A DNA stretch of 64,000 bases from an uncultured Porphyromonadaceae bacterium (GTDB lineage: Bacteria > Bacteroidota > Bacteroidia > Bacteroidales > Muribaculaceae), in the NCBI GenBank assembly GCA_946414395.1, contig CAMKOE010000008.1, forward strand, positions 29,490-93,489. Reading direction: 5' to 3'. The translations under genes were made by a program, and so were the position numbers. Positions 44,959-53,076 of the stretch are shown here, one piece after another. Under the pieces are notes generated by a model. That model made no database searches, was not told where the DNA came from, and saw only the letters and a list, made by a program, of their open reading frames with translations. How positions within the stretch are numbered: the first letter of the stretch is position 1; each line of letters opens with the position of its first letter.

Positions 44959-44966
44959 TATATTTG
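44959..44966 (+). promoter_or_regulatory. -7 box of the GH9 gene
   Basis: TATATTTG, 20 bases before the ATG at 44987. Confidence 0.5.
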
Positions 44967-44986
44967 TGTCGAAATATAACTGAATC

Positions 44987-46711
44987 ATGAAACAAGTGTT
45001 AACATTCGCCATTGCAGCCTTGACGGCCATCACGTTGACTGCCCAGAGCGAAAGCATCCGAATCAATCAAGTTGCATTTTATCCGCAACAGTCCAAAATT
45101 GCAGTCATCGAGGGCTCTAAAGCCCAAAAGATGACCATCAAAAGCACGGCATACGGCAAACGCATGGGCAAAGTCAAGGCCTTGAGGACCAACACCTCGC
45201 CGTGGTCGAACAAGAAACGCACCATCGTCGAAATCACGGGTATTACCGCCCCTGGCTCCTATGAGTTGAGCGTCGATGGCCAGAAGACCCACTTTGACGT
45301 GCAACCTCACGCATTGAACAACATTGCTCGTGCTGCGTTAAAGGCCTTCTATCTCAACCGCTCGGGCATCGCCATTGACGGCAAATATGCCGGTGTTTAT
45401 GCCCGTCCCTTAGGACATCCCGACACAAAGGTCATGATTCATCCATCGGCAGTTTCGCCTGGCCGCCCTGCAGGCACCATCATAGCGTCGCCACTGGGCT
45501 GGTATGATGCAGGCGACTACAACAAGTATATCGTCAACTCATCCTATTCGGTGGGACTGATGCTCATGGCCTATGAGCAGAACAAAGAGTACTTCAATCG
45601 TCTCAACACCGACATTCCCGAGAGCGGCAACAGCACTGCAGACCTGCTTGATGAACTCATGTTTAATCTCAAGTGGATGATCACCATGCAGGATCCCTAT
45701 GACGGTGGCGTTTACCACAAATTGACAACTCCCAGTTTTGAAGGTTTTGTCATGCCGACCGATTGTCACCAGCAGCGCTATGTGGTACAAAAGAGTGTGA
45801 CCGCCAGTTATGACTTTGCTGCTGTAATGGCACTTGCGGCACGCATCTACAAGGGCAACAAAGATTATCCTGCATTTGCCGAGCAGGCCCAAAAAGCCGC
45901 TTTGGCTGCTTATAACTGGGCCGAACTCAATCCCGAGGCCGTCTATGACCAAGACAAGATGAACAAGGAGTTTGACCCTGATGTGACCACAGGCACCTAC
46001 GGCGACAACGATGCCAGCGACGAACATTTGTGGGCTGCTACCGAGTTGTTCCTGCTCACGGGCGACGAGTTCTTCCTTAAAGCCGCCCAGCCTTTGCGTG
46101 AGCGCGGATTCTCACAGCCCGGTTGGGGAAATGTCACCGGACTTGCCATGTATTCATGGATTATCTGCAGCGACGACAAAACCGGCATGCATGACCTCAT
46201 GCAGGGCAAGTTGTTGGGCTTCTGCGACTATCAGTTGTCGACCATGAAGGCCTCGTCGTTCAATACACCCGTCGGTAATCATGCCAATGACTACGGTTGG
46301 GGCTGCCTGTCCGAGAGTTTCTGCACCAGCGGTCTTGCTCATCTGTACTGCTACCGTGCCACGGGCGACAAGAAATATCTTGAAGCAGCCCTCCAGAATG
46401 CCGATTATGTTTTAGGCCGTAATGCCACCGGCTACTGCTATGTGACCGGCTATGGCCACAAGCCCCCCAAGAACATCCACCATCGCATTTCGTCGGCCGA
46501 CGGCATTGATGCCCCCATGCCCGGCCTGCTCGCCGGCGGCCCCAATCCTGGTCAACAGGACAACGACGACGGCAGTCTGCCTTACCCGTCCAAGCAACCC
46601 GATGAGTCCTACATCGACGCTACAGGCTCCTATGCCAGCAACGAAATCGCCATCAACTGGAATGCCTCGTTGGTATCGCTTCTGGGCTGGATTGACGCCG
46701 AGATGAAATGA
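44987..46711 (+). CDS. GH9 endoglucanase
   Basis: Exported enzyme of 574 residues. Signal peptide MKQVLTFAIAALTAITLTA; N-terminal Ig-like CelD domain (about 20-105; IRINQVAFYPQQSKIAVIEG); GH9 alpha-barrel from about 110. The catalytic base region is GWYDAGDYNKY with D174 and D177, the substrate-binding HHR is in NIHHRISSAD, and the proton donor is E553 in YASNEIAINWN. It should cut beta-1,4 bonds in cellulose-like or mixed-linkage glucan. It is not in the SusCD operon but lies 6 kb from it and would act on the same substrate. No dockerin or binding module. Confidence 0.92.
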   Translation: MKQVLTFAIAALTAITLTAQSESIRINQVAFYPQQSKIAVIEGSKAQKMTIKSTAYGKRMGKVKALRTNTSPWSNKKRTIVEITGITAPGSYELSVDGQKTHFDVQPHALNNIARAALKAFYLNRSGIAIDGKYAGVYARPLGHPDTKVMIHPSAVSPGRPAGTIIASPLGWYDAGDYNKYIVNSSYSVGLMLMAYEQNKEYFNRLNTDIPESGNSTADLLDELMFNLKWMITMQDPYDGGVYHKLTTPSFEGFVMPTDCHQQRYVVQKSVTASYDFAAVMALAARIYKGNKDYPAFAEQAQKAALAAYNWAELNPEAVYDQDKMNKEFDPDVTTGTYGDNDASDEHLWAATELFLLTGDEFFLKAAQPLRERGFSQPGWGNVTGLAMYSWIICSDDKTGMHDLMQGKLLGFCDYQLSTMKASSFNTPVGNHANDYGWGCLSESFCTSGLAHLYCYRATGDKKYLEAALQNADYVLGRNATGYCYVTGYGHKPPKNIHHRISSADGIDAPMPGLLAGGPNPGQQDNDDGSLPYPSKQPDESYIDATGSYASNEIAINWNASLVSLLGWIDAEMK

Positions 46712-47040
46712 CCCACAGATTAAAGTAAAAAACCATCAGGACTGCCGGAATCTCGGAATAATAGTTATTTATCTGATAAACAGTTAGATAATGTGTCGCA
46801 TTCTTAATGCAGGCCGAAACGAAATTCTTAATGTTATTTCGTTCTGCCCTTTTTCAGCAGGTCAACCAGGCTGATGGGAAAAGAGCGACCGATTGTGTTT
46901 AGGCCAACAAGGTTTTTTCACGTCCCAGGTGAACACATCCCGATTAACAGCGCGAACTTGAAATCAAAATAATCCATTGGGAATTTGGCGGTTTAAGTGA
47001 AAAGGTGTAATTTTGCGACCAATTTTAGAGGAAGGCTATC
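46712..47040. other. Gap after GH9
   Basis: 329 bases with no convincing gene. The right end carries the promoter of the small ORF at 47041. A minus-strand frame near 46850-46920 (ending GRSFPISLVDLLKKGRTK) might be the tail of a lost gene but is too short to assign. Confidence 0.4.
46984..47015 (+). promoter_or_regulatory. Promoter of the 49-codon ORF
   Basis: TTTG (46984-46987), 20 bp, TAATTTTG (47008-47015): a complete consensus match. Confidence 0.7.
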
Positions 47041-47190
47041 ATGCTGACACTGAGAGTTGACATATTGAAGGGCAAACGCATTCAAGCCACGAGTTGGTTT
47101 GAAGGCTTTCGCCATATCTGCGCATCAGATAAAGCAATATGCTCAACGACTTTCAAGGGAATCGGTGCCAGCATGACACTCACGAAGTGA
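47041..47190 (+). CDS. Small ORF of 49 codons in its own transcription unit
   Basis: ATG 25 bases after a consensus promoter; the product starts MLTLRVDILKGKRIQATSWF and ends FKGIGASMTLTK. I do not recognise a family. It is basic, with no signal peptide or membrane segment. A terminator lies 51 bases after the stop, so promoter, ORF and terminator form one compact unit. It may be a real small protein, the remnant of a longer gene, or an untranslated RNA of about 265 nt. Confidence 0.4.
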   Translation: MLTLRVDILKGKRIQATSWFEGFRHICASDKAICSTTFKGIGASMTLTK

Positions 47191-47240
47191 TGTAACATGT
47201 AGCCATATCCCGAGACACTACTCAAGCAAAAACGATAAAG

Positions 47241-47287
47241 AGTGGTTGGAAAGTCGAGCAAAGCAAGACGTTCCAACCGCTTTTCTT
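47241..47287 (+). terminator. Terminator of the small transcription unit
   Basis: Stem AGTGGTTGGAA / TTCCAACCGCT (47241-47251 and 47271-47281; one G-T pair) followed by TTTCTT. Confidence 0.7.
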
Positions 47288-47446
47288 GTTTGGGGAAACA
47301 ACTGAATCATCTAATTTTTCTGATGGCATCCTCATTCATTCTTTCAAACAACTCGTACAACGGGGAACAACAGAAACAACTTTTATATTGGGCATCCGCC
47401 TGCAATTATTAACTGGCGCCGATGATAGCGCACAATACAATCAATC

Positions 47447-47566
47447 ATGATGGACAGATTAAGACACATGAGACTTAGAGAGGTGTTGAAAACAACGAGT
47501 TATTCATTCAAGTATCAGCAGCACATGGCGATTAAACGCCATGCCTTGCGCTGCGTAACCTTTTAA
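47447..47566 (+). CDS. Doubtful basic ORF of 39 codons
   Basis: ATG-ATG-GAC frame coding a very basic peptide (MMDRLRHMRLREVLKTTSYS...). There is no clear promoter and no family match; it lies 40 bases before the WYL-type fragment. It could be a chance frame. Confidence 0.2.
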   Translation: MMDRLRHMRLREVLKTTSYSFKYQQHMAIKRHALRCVTF

Positions 47567-47606
47567 CCAACAATCATTATGGACAAATTAATTACACAAG
47601 ATATTC

Positions 47607-48020
47607 ATGCCAGCAAACAAGAACGCGTTAATACGCTACAAGACTATAGACCGCTGCCTGCGCAACAGGTTCCGCCTGTGGACCATAGACGACCTGACCG
47701 AGGCTTGCTCCGCTGCCCTGCGGGAGATGGAGGGCATCACCAAGGGAGTGTCCGTGCGGACCGTGCAGGGCGACCTCCAGATGATGCGGTCCGACAAGTT
47801 GGGCTACAATGCCCCGATCGAGGTCTTTGACCGTGTCTACTACCGGTACGCCGACCCCGACTACTCGATCAACGGGATGCCCCTGACCGAGGAGGACTGC
47901 CGTCTGCTCCGTCAGGCCGTTGAGATGCTTGACGAGGACGGCAAGGCTACGCTCAACGAGATGCGGGACGTGCTCTCGCTCGTGCGCGAGCGGCTCACCG
48001 CCCTGTTGAACTACGGCTAG
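47607..48020 (+). CDS. Truncated WYL-type transcriptional regulator (N-terminal part only)
   Basis: Protein of 137 residues. The start MPANKNALIRYKTIDRCLRNRFRLWTIDDLTEACSAAL and the segment GVSVRTVQGDLQMMRSDKLGYNAPIEV are the helix-turn-helix region of the WYL regulators common in Bacteroidales, which are usually about 300 residues. The WYL ligand-binding domain is absent: after a linker (YRYADPDYSINGMPLTEEDCRLLRQAVEML) the frame stops. The DNA is clearly richer in GC than the ATPase gene that follows. It may act as a repressor lacking the sensor domain, or be decaying. Confidence 0.65.
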   Translation: MPANKNALIRYKTIDRCLRNRFRLWTIDDLTEACSAALREMEGITKGVSVRTVQGDLQMMRSDKLGYNAPIEVFDRVYYRYADPDYSINGMPLTEEDCRLLRQAVEMLDEDGKATLNEMRDVLSLVRERLTALLNYG

Positions 48021-48154
48021 AACGATGCCCCGACTTCAACCGATGGAGCAGCGAGCGCAAAGTCATGCTTGCAAGCACTTTGCCAAGTCGTGACAGAGGA
48101 AGCCATCAGGCAACCGATGGATGAAGCCGGGGCACTCTGTATCGACTTTGAAGG

Positions 48155-48290
48155 TCTGGTGCAATTTTCAGTGCCAATTAAAAGAATCTGGTGCAAATAT
48201 ATTTGGAATTTTGCAGAAAATGTGTAACTTTGCGCCAAAAGTCGGCATGAAAATGTGCGTAAGCCATACAAAAGTCGGCAGGAAAACGTG
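48155..48290 (+). repeat. Direct repeats in the leader of the AAA ATPase gene
   Basis: TCTGGTGCAA occurs at 48155-48164 and 48187-48196 (32 bp apart). A 21-bp unit starting AAAAGTCGGCA occurs at 48237-48257 and 48270-48290 (33 bp apart, 2 differences). A half copy (GCAGAAAATGTG) lies at 48213-48224. The last two units are in the transcribed leader. Confidence 0.65.
48202..48232 (+). promoter_or_regulatory. Promoter of the AAA ATPase gene
   Basis: TTTG (48202-48205), 19 bp, TAACTTTG (48225-48232). It sits among the direct repeats. Confidence 0.75.
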
Positions 48291-48295
48291 TAGTT

Positions 48296-49633
48296 ATGTA
48301 TAGACGAAAGATAGAAAAGACACTCCAATTGTGGTTGGATGACAGCTCTCACAAACCTCTTGTTGTGAAAGGTGTCCGCCAGTGTGGCAAAACCAGCAGT
48401 GTGATGGACTTTGCCAGCAAGCATTTTAAAAACGTTGTGTATCTGGATTTTCGCGAGCATCCTGACTATAAGAAATTCTTCAACCCGAATTTGGAAGTGG
48501 ATTCTATCATCATGAGGATCACCGCGGCCATGCCCAACATTGAAGTCGAAACAGGAAACACTTGCTTTGTCTTTGATGAGATACAGGACTGTCCCAAAGC
48601 AAGAGGCTCATTGAAATACTTTCACCTGGATGGTAGGTACGAGGTTATCTGCACGGGGTCTTTGCTTGGTGTTAATGGATACAAGACTCCTGAAGAAAAG
48701 GCCGAGGAAGCGGAGGCCTCTATTCCAGTCGGCTTTGAGGACATAGTTAACATGTACCCGATGGACTTTGAAGAATGGCTTTGGGCCAATGGTATCAAAG
48801 ACATGCACATTGGATACTTGAAAACCTGCTTGAACAATGAAACGCCAATTGAAGAGGCGCTGAATGACCGCTTCTGGGACCTGCTTTATCAGTACATTGT
48901 TGTTGGTGGTATGCCTGAAGTCGTTTCTACCTTTATTGAGACGAGACAAATAGGAAAGGTGCTTGCGGTGCAGAGGCGTATCGTTGATGATTATAAAGCG
49001 GACATGGTTAAGTATGCCCTTCCCGCAGACAAATCACGAATACGTGAATGCTTTGAGTCTATACCCGCACAACTTGCACGTGAGTACAAGAAATTCAACT
49101 ACTCGGCAGTGCGCCCCGGTGGCAGAGGACGGGACTACACTGGGAGCCTTCAATGGATTGAAGATGCTGGTATCATTCGCAGGTGCTATAATACGATGAT
49201 TACCGAACTTCCACTTGATGGAAACCGAATCCAAAGTGAGTTTAAAGTCTATATGGCTGATATCGGTTTACTTGTCTCAATGTTGGAAGAAGGCACGCAG
49301 TCAAGCATCTTGGAAGGTGACCTGCTCAGCTATAAGGGTGCCATCATTGAAAACCTTGTGGCTGACATTTTCGGAAAGATGGGCAGAAAACTATATTATT
49401 ATCATAAGGACAGCCGTCTTGAACTTGATTTCCTTATCCGCTATAAGGGCAATTGCACCCCCGTGGAATGCAAGGCAACCACAGGTAACGCCAAATCTTT
49501 GAAAACAGTTTTGAAACACCCCGAGAAATATCATGTCTCACGCGCCATTAAACTTGGTGATTACAATATCGGGAGAAATGAAGGATTGTTGACATTGCCT
49601 ATGTTTATGGCATTTCTTCTGACGGAAGTATAG
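48296..49633 (+). CDS. AAA family ATPase with DUF4143 domain
   Basis: Protein of 445 residues. The N-terminal AAA_14 domain (PF13173) has Walker A G26-VRQC-GKT33 and Walker B FVFD94-E95. The C-terminal DUF4143 domain (PF13635; about 230-420) ends in a restriction-endonuclease-like segment (RLELDFLIRYKGNCTPVECKATTGN), with D, E and K in the order of a PD-(D/E)xK site. The function of this widespread mobile family is unknown. The gene has lower GC than its neighbours and sits in an accessory region, which suggests recent transfer. Own promoter and terminator. Confidence 0.85.
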   Translation: MYRRKIEKTLQLWLDDSSHKPLVVKGVRQCGKTSSVMDFASKHFKNVVYLDFREHPDYKKFFNPNLEVDSIIMRITAAMPNIEVETGNTCFVFDEIQDCPKARGSLKYFHLDGRYEVICTGSLLGVNGYKTPEEKAEEAEASIPVGFEDIVNMYPMDFEEWLWANGIKDMHIGYLKTCLNNETPIEEALNDRFWDLLYQYIVVGGMPEVVSTFIETRQIGKVLAVQRRIVDDYKADMVKYALPADKSRIRECFESIPAQLAREYKKFNYSAVRPGGRGRDYTGSLQWIEDAGIIRRCYNTMITELPLDGNRIQSEFKVYMADIGLLVSMLEEGTQSSILEGDLLSYKGAIIENLVADIFGKMGRKLYYYHKDSRLELDFLIRYKGNCTPVECKATTGNAKSLKTVLKHPEKYHVSRAIKLGDYNIGRNEGLLTLPMFMAFLLTEV

Positions 49634-49660
49634 AAGGATGTCTCTGTTTAAATCCGTAAA

Positions 49661-49705
49661 AACAGTGTGGATCCCAACTCAATAGAGTTTCACACTGTTC
49701 TTCTG
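49661..49705 (+). terminator. Terminator of the AAA ATPase gene
   Basis: Stem AACAGTGTG / CACACTGTT (49661-49669 and 49691-49699) followed by CTTCTGCTTT. Confidence 0.6.
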
Positions 49706-49748
49706 CTTTCATGGTCTCACGTGGCGTGAGGAGTAGCTTTGGGTAAAC

Positions 49749-50321
49749 TTAGTTCTCACCGTTCGATGACGAGGGCTCGTATTCCACTTCGACGAAGATG
49801 AGGCGGCGGTGTCCCAAGCCCTTGTCGCGTTCGTCATACTTGTCGCGCAGGTCGGTGAGTATCTGGCAGAACTCTTGTTCTGTCAGGATGGTCTTGAACG
49901 GGTTGCTCTTGCCACGGGAGTGGTAGAGCCTCATGCCCCGTGTCGCCATCAGCGCCGCGCGGAACCGTTCGCTCTGGTCGAACATGGCTTGATAGGCGTG
50001 GCGTATCAACTGCTGGAAATCCTCAGACTGCCGGTCTATGGCAACGCCCTTCCACCAGACGATCTGGTCGGTCTGCCACCGGGTGGTGGACGCCCTCTTG
50101 GCATTGCGGCCCTTCATCGCACATATCTGCCGCTGCTTGTCGCGGTCCTGCTGCTTGAGCGACTGGAGAAACCCCTCCATGCTGCCGCACAGCACCCCGT
50201 CAAATGTGAACGGATTGCTACACAGGTTGGATAACACCTGTGCGGGATAATCGCTGTGCGACCATATATCTATGGCCTTTCCCCGCCTAACCAACCATCT
50301 TATGTATAATTGTCTAAACAT
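49749..50321 (-). CDS. NADAR-like (DUF1768/YbiA-type) protein
   Basis: Protein of 190 residues. VLSNLCSNPFTFDGVLCGSMEGFLQSLKQQD fits the NADAR opening (SNFYPSPFTLDGxxxxTVEHYFQAxK), with E49 at the position of the conserved glutamate. WWKGVAIDRQSEDFQQLIRHAYQAMFDQSERFRAALMATRGMRLYHS fits the later helices and the TGDxxLxE-like strand. NADAR enzymes are N-glycosidases acting on ADP-ribosylated guanine or riboflavin intermediates and can serve as antitoxins to ADP-ribosylating toxins. No DarT-like toxin is visible next to it. It ends just left of tRNA-Lys on the same strand. Family assignment is by pattern. Confidence 0.6.
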   Translation of the reverse strand: MFRQLYIRWLVRRGKAIDIWSHSDYPAQVLSNLCSNPFTFDGVLCGSMEGFLQSLKQQDRDKQRQICAMKGRNAKRASTTRWQTDQIVWWKGVAIDRQSEDFQQLIRHAYQAMFDQSERFRAALMATRGMRLYHSRGKSNPFKTILTEQEFCQILTDLRDKYDERDKGLGHRRLIFVEVEYEPSSSNGEN

Positions 50322-50338
50322 TACTCATGTGAATTGAC

Positions 50339-50415
50339 TGGTGACTCCGCTGGGACTTGGACCCAGGACCCCCAAATTAAAAGCCTGGTGCTCTGACCAA
50401 CTGAGCTACGGAGCC
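50339..50415 (-). tRNA. tRNA-Lys(UUU)
   Basis: The minus strand folds into a complete tRNA: acceptor GGCTCCG / CGGAGTC (one G-T pair), D-arm AGCTCAGTTGGTCAGAGC, anticodon loop CTTTTAA with anticodon TTT, T-arm with GGTCCAAGTCC, discriminator A and encoded CCA (50339-50341). Without CCA it is 50342-50415. Confidence 0.96.
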
Positions 50416-51657
50416 ATTTATCCGTTTGACGCTGCAAAGGAAATATGGCCGACCGCAGTCTTTTTTCGTTCCAAAAAAATCTTCATTTTTTCTTCAAAAA
50501 ACATCTGTTTTTCTCAAAAAGGATAAGGAAACCGCATCTTTTAGCGCTCATTGAGACCAATGTGGGTTATTCCAGATTAGTTGACTAATCTGTAGGAACC
50601 ATAGCGTGAACCATTTCCTCTCTTGAATAGAGCAAGGAGGCTTTTTACATTTTACACAATCAACCTGCTGCGCTGATAGGATGAGCTGCATCCGCTGTAG
50701 CCTCATGCTGCTGGCGGAAATCGCCCTGCTCTCACCGCTCATCGATGGTAATGCCGCCAGTTTTGCCGTGTCGGGATCACTCCGTTACCGAGAGTGCCTT
50801 ATCGGGCTGTCTGTCCGCATCGAGACCTCACACGCACGGCTCGTTTCGTCGCTGACGCATCAGGTCTCGCTACGCTCGATTTGATGCACGCTCCTCAATC
50901 AAGCCCAGCGTTCTCGCTCCGCTCGGAGGTATCGATGCTGCCAGCCCCATGCCACACTCGTCCACTACGTTCATCCTGGCACGTCGGCTAAGGCTCCAGG
51001 GGACAAGCCCCATACCGATAGCAAACCTTGCTACGCTCGGTCGCCGTCGGTGCAGCCTGCGGCATGGCTATTAATCCCAAGGTTGAAGCCTTCGGCCATT
51101 AGGTAATCTTTTCATCGCCTGCGGCGATCGGCCCACCCGCGAGCCCCGATGGCGATGGACCGATCCGCTGCGTCTGCGTCCGCTCCGAATGACTGACCGG
51201 TCGGCTGGAGAGTGCCTGGTCAGGCTCACTGTCCGCGCCGACACCCCTCACAGCCGGCTGCTGCGGTCATTCTCGTTTCGGCCTGCGCTTCGCTCCATCA
51301 GCAAGACCATCAGCCGCTTCATAATATGATAACATCTAATGCAGGAAGAATAATGGCCAATTTTATGGGGATGGATATGAGGATAAAGAAAAATCGCCAA
51401 ATAGTTATCTATTAACTACTTAGCGACAACAGAAGTGAACCCGTGGGGTTTACTTTCTATGAAATAACGTGTTTTCTCATTCTTACCGTCAATCTGCGAT
51501 TTACGTTTCTAACTTACTGATTATATTGCATTTATAATAAACAGACACATTACAGTTGAGTTCACCTTGTTACACTTGTTTAATAATAAGTCGCCAAAAA
51601 TTATGGTCATATCGCTAAAAATTACTACCTTTGCATATCTCACAAAAAGCAGTATAT
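50416..51657. other. 1.2-kb palindrome-rich region without a gene
   Basis: Between tRNA-Lys and the recombinase no frame of credible length or composition exists. A perfect hairpin CAGATTAG-TTGA-CTAATCTG is at 50573-50592. From about 50680 to 51320 the DNA is GC-rich and full of short palindromes: a CGCT-n-CGCTC motif four times (50866, 50913, 51028, 51283), GATCGGCCC / GGACCGATC (51126-51134 and 51157-51165), GACCGGTC (near 51195) and CAGCCGGCTG (51251-51260). From about 51320 it turns AT-rich and holds the recombinase promoter. It could be a structured RNA, a transfer-origin remnant, or decayed mobile DNA. Confidence 0.5.
51626..51633 (+). promoter_or_regulatory. -7 box of the recombinase gene
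   Basis: TACCTTTG, 24 bases before the ATG at 51658. Confidence 0.5.
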
Positions 51658-53076
51658 ATGGCAACGATTATTCTATCATTATCAACGAAATCTGATAAAG
51701 TCACCTCGCAGCACGAGGTATTGATCCGTTTCTTTCACGGAAAGCATGTTAACCAACGAACGAAGACCAATGTCTTTGTTCACCCAGATCATTGGAGTGA
51801 TGCCACTCAGAGCATTATTATCCCGAAATGGCGCACGCTTAGCAAGGAACGCAAGCAACTGAAGGACGAGCTGCAACAGAAAAGCGAACGCCTTGCCGCC
51901 ATCACGTCTTTAGTTCAATCATCCTTCCAGGAGATAGACAAGGGCAACGTGCCTAACGATTGGTTGAAGAAACTGATTCATGACTTCAACTTTCCTGCCG
52001 TCACCACTACAGCCAAGCCGAAGCCCAAGCAGAAGAAATCGTTTTTCGATTGGTTTGAGTTGTTCCTCAAGACCAAAAACTATCCACTCGGCAGTACCAA
52101 GTCTTTCAGGGTGCTGGAGCGGGCATTGGGACGCTACCAGGGCTACAAGCGCAAACGCAACAAAGACTTCACACTCGATATCGACACCATATCCAAGGAG
52201 ACTATCATTGACTTCTTCGATTACTTCAGACGGGAGCACGAGCTTGCTCAGAAGAATCCAAAGTTATTTGAGAAGCTCCTGCGGGATTATCCAGCCGAGA
52301 TCACACAAAAACACAAGTCGCCTAAGATTACGGAGCGCGGCGACAACCATATTGTAAACTTGCAGAAGAAGCTGAAGCGCTTTTTCCTGTGGCTCAACAA
52401 GGAGGGATACAGCACCAACCGCCCATTCGACGGCGTTGAGATTAAGGCAGAGAAATACGGCACTCCCATCATCCTCACTCTAGAGGAGCGCAACAAGATT
52501 GCCGACTTTGACTTATCGAGCAAGCCGCACCTGGAGCGCCAGCGAGACGTGTTCATATTCCAATGCTTGATAGGTTGCCGTGTAAGAGACCTGCTGAAGA
52601 TGACGCCCGACAATGTTGTGAACGGTCAGATCGAGTATATCCCAAGAAAGACCAAAGATAACAAGCCGGTAACAGCAGAGGTTCCCTTGAATGACCGAGC
52701 CACCGCTATCCTCGAGAAGTACCGTAACGTTGACTTATCGCCTTATAAGAGTAAAGTCAACAGCAACCCTTTACTGCCGTTCATTAGCTCGCAGAAATAC
52801 AATGAAGCCATCAAGGAGGTGTTCAAGATATGTGGTATAGATCGTATGGTCACAGTTCTTGACCCCGTATCAGGTGAGCAAGCCCAAAAGCCCTTCTACG
52901 AGATTGCCAGCAGCCACCTTGCGCGACGTACGTTCGTCGGTCTGTTATACAATCAGATTCAGGACCCCAACCTGATCAGCTCGATGTCAGGCCATGTCGA
53001 AGGTAGCAGGGAGTTCGCCAGATACCGCAAAATTGAGCGTGAGGCTAAGAAGAAGGCGGTTGACCTGATTAATTAG
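51658..53076 (+). CDS. Tyrosine recombinase / site-specific integrase
   Basis: Protein of 472 residues. It has an N-terminal arm-binding region, a phage-integrase SAM-like core-binding domain (about 115-260; FDWFELFLKTKNYPLGSTKSFRVLERAL) and the catalytic domain from about 270. The catalytic residues are complete: R308 (GCRVRDLL), K in RKTKDNKPV, H420-L-A-R423, H446 (SGHVEGS) and Y456 (FARYRK). It matches the integrases of Bacteroidales mobile elements. ATG 51658 is chosen over a TTG at 51631 that lies in the -7 box. No excisionase, relaxase or transfer gene is near, so the element is either incomplete or the enzyme works locally. Confidence 0.92.
   Translation: MATIILSLSTKSDKVTSQHEVLIRFFHGKHVNQRTKTNVFVHPDHWSDATQSIIIPKWRTLSKERKQLKDELQQKSERLAAITSLVQSSFQEIDKGNVPNDWLKKLIHDFNFPAVTTTAKPKPKQKKSFFDWFELFLKTKNYPLGSTKSFRVLERALGRYQGYKRKRNKDFTLDIDTISKETIIDFFDYFRREHELAQKNPKLFEKLLRDYPAEITQKHKSPKITERGDNHIVNLQKKLKRFFLWLNKEGYSTNRPFDGVEIKAEKYGTPIILTLEERNKIADFDLSSKPHLERQRDVFIFQCLIGCRVRDLLKMTPDNVVNGQIEYIPRKTKDNKPVTAEVPLNDRATAILEKYRNVDLSPYKSKVNSNPLLPFISSQKYNEAIKEVFKICGIDRMVTVLDPVSGEQAQKPFYEIASSHLARRTFVGLLYNQIQDPNLISSMSGHVEGSREFARYRKIEREAKKKAVDLIN

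Larger units (their letters stand above)
44452..44986. other. Gap with hairpins and GC-rich palindromic repeats
   Basis: 535 bases without a gene. A 9-bp hairpin CCTGTGGCA / TGCCACAGG (44491-44512) may end the dipeptidase transcript, though no T-run follows. The palindromic cluster at 44672-44798 and the GH9 promoter fill the rest. Confidence 0.5.

Noticed and set aside
47579..47830. ORF starting at 47579 overlapping the WYL-type gene
   Set aside because: It is the alternative frame of the same DNA; the frame from 47607 has the recognisable HTH sequence.
48155..48290. CRISPR-like array
   Set aside because: Spacing of 32-33 bp recalls CRISPR, but there are only two units of each type, they differ, the spacers are tiny and no cas gene is present. 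No CRISPR array was seen anywhere.
50339..50371. 3' end of tRNA-Lys as attachment site of the integrase at 51658
   Set aside because: The integrase lies on the 5' side of the tRNA, and I found no second copy of the tRNA 3' sequence in the window.
50681..50884. Short ORFs on both strands in the block after tRNA-Lys
   Set aside because: They are 60-67 codons with no promoters, no recognisable motifs and Ser/Arg/Leu-rich chance composition.
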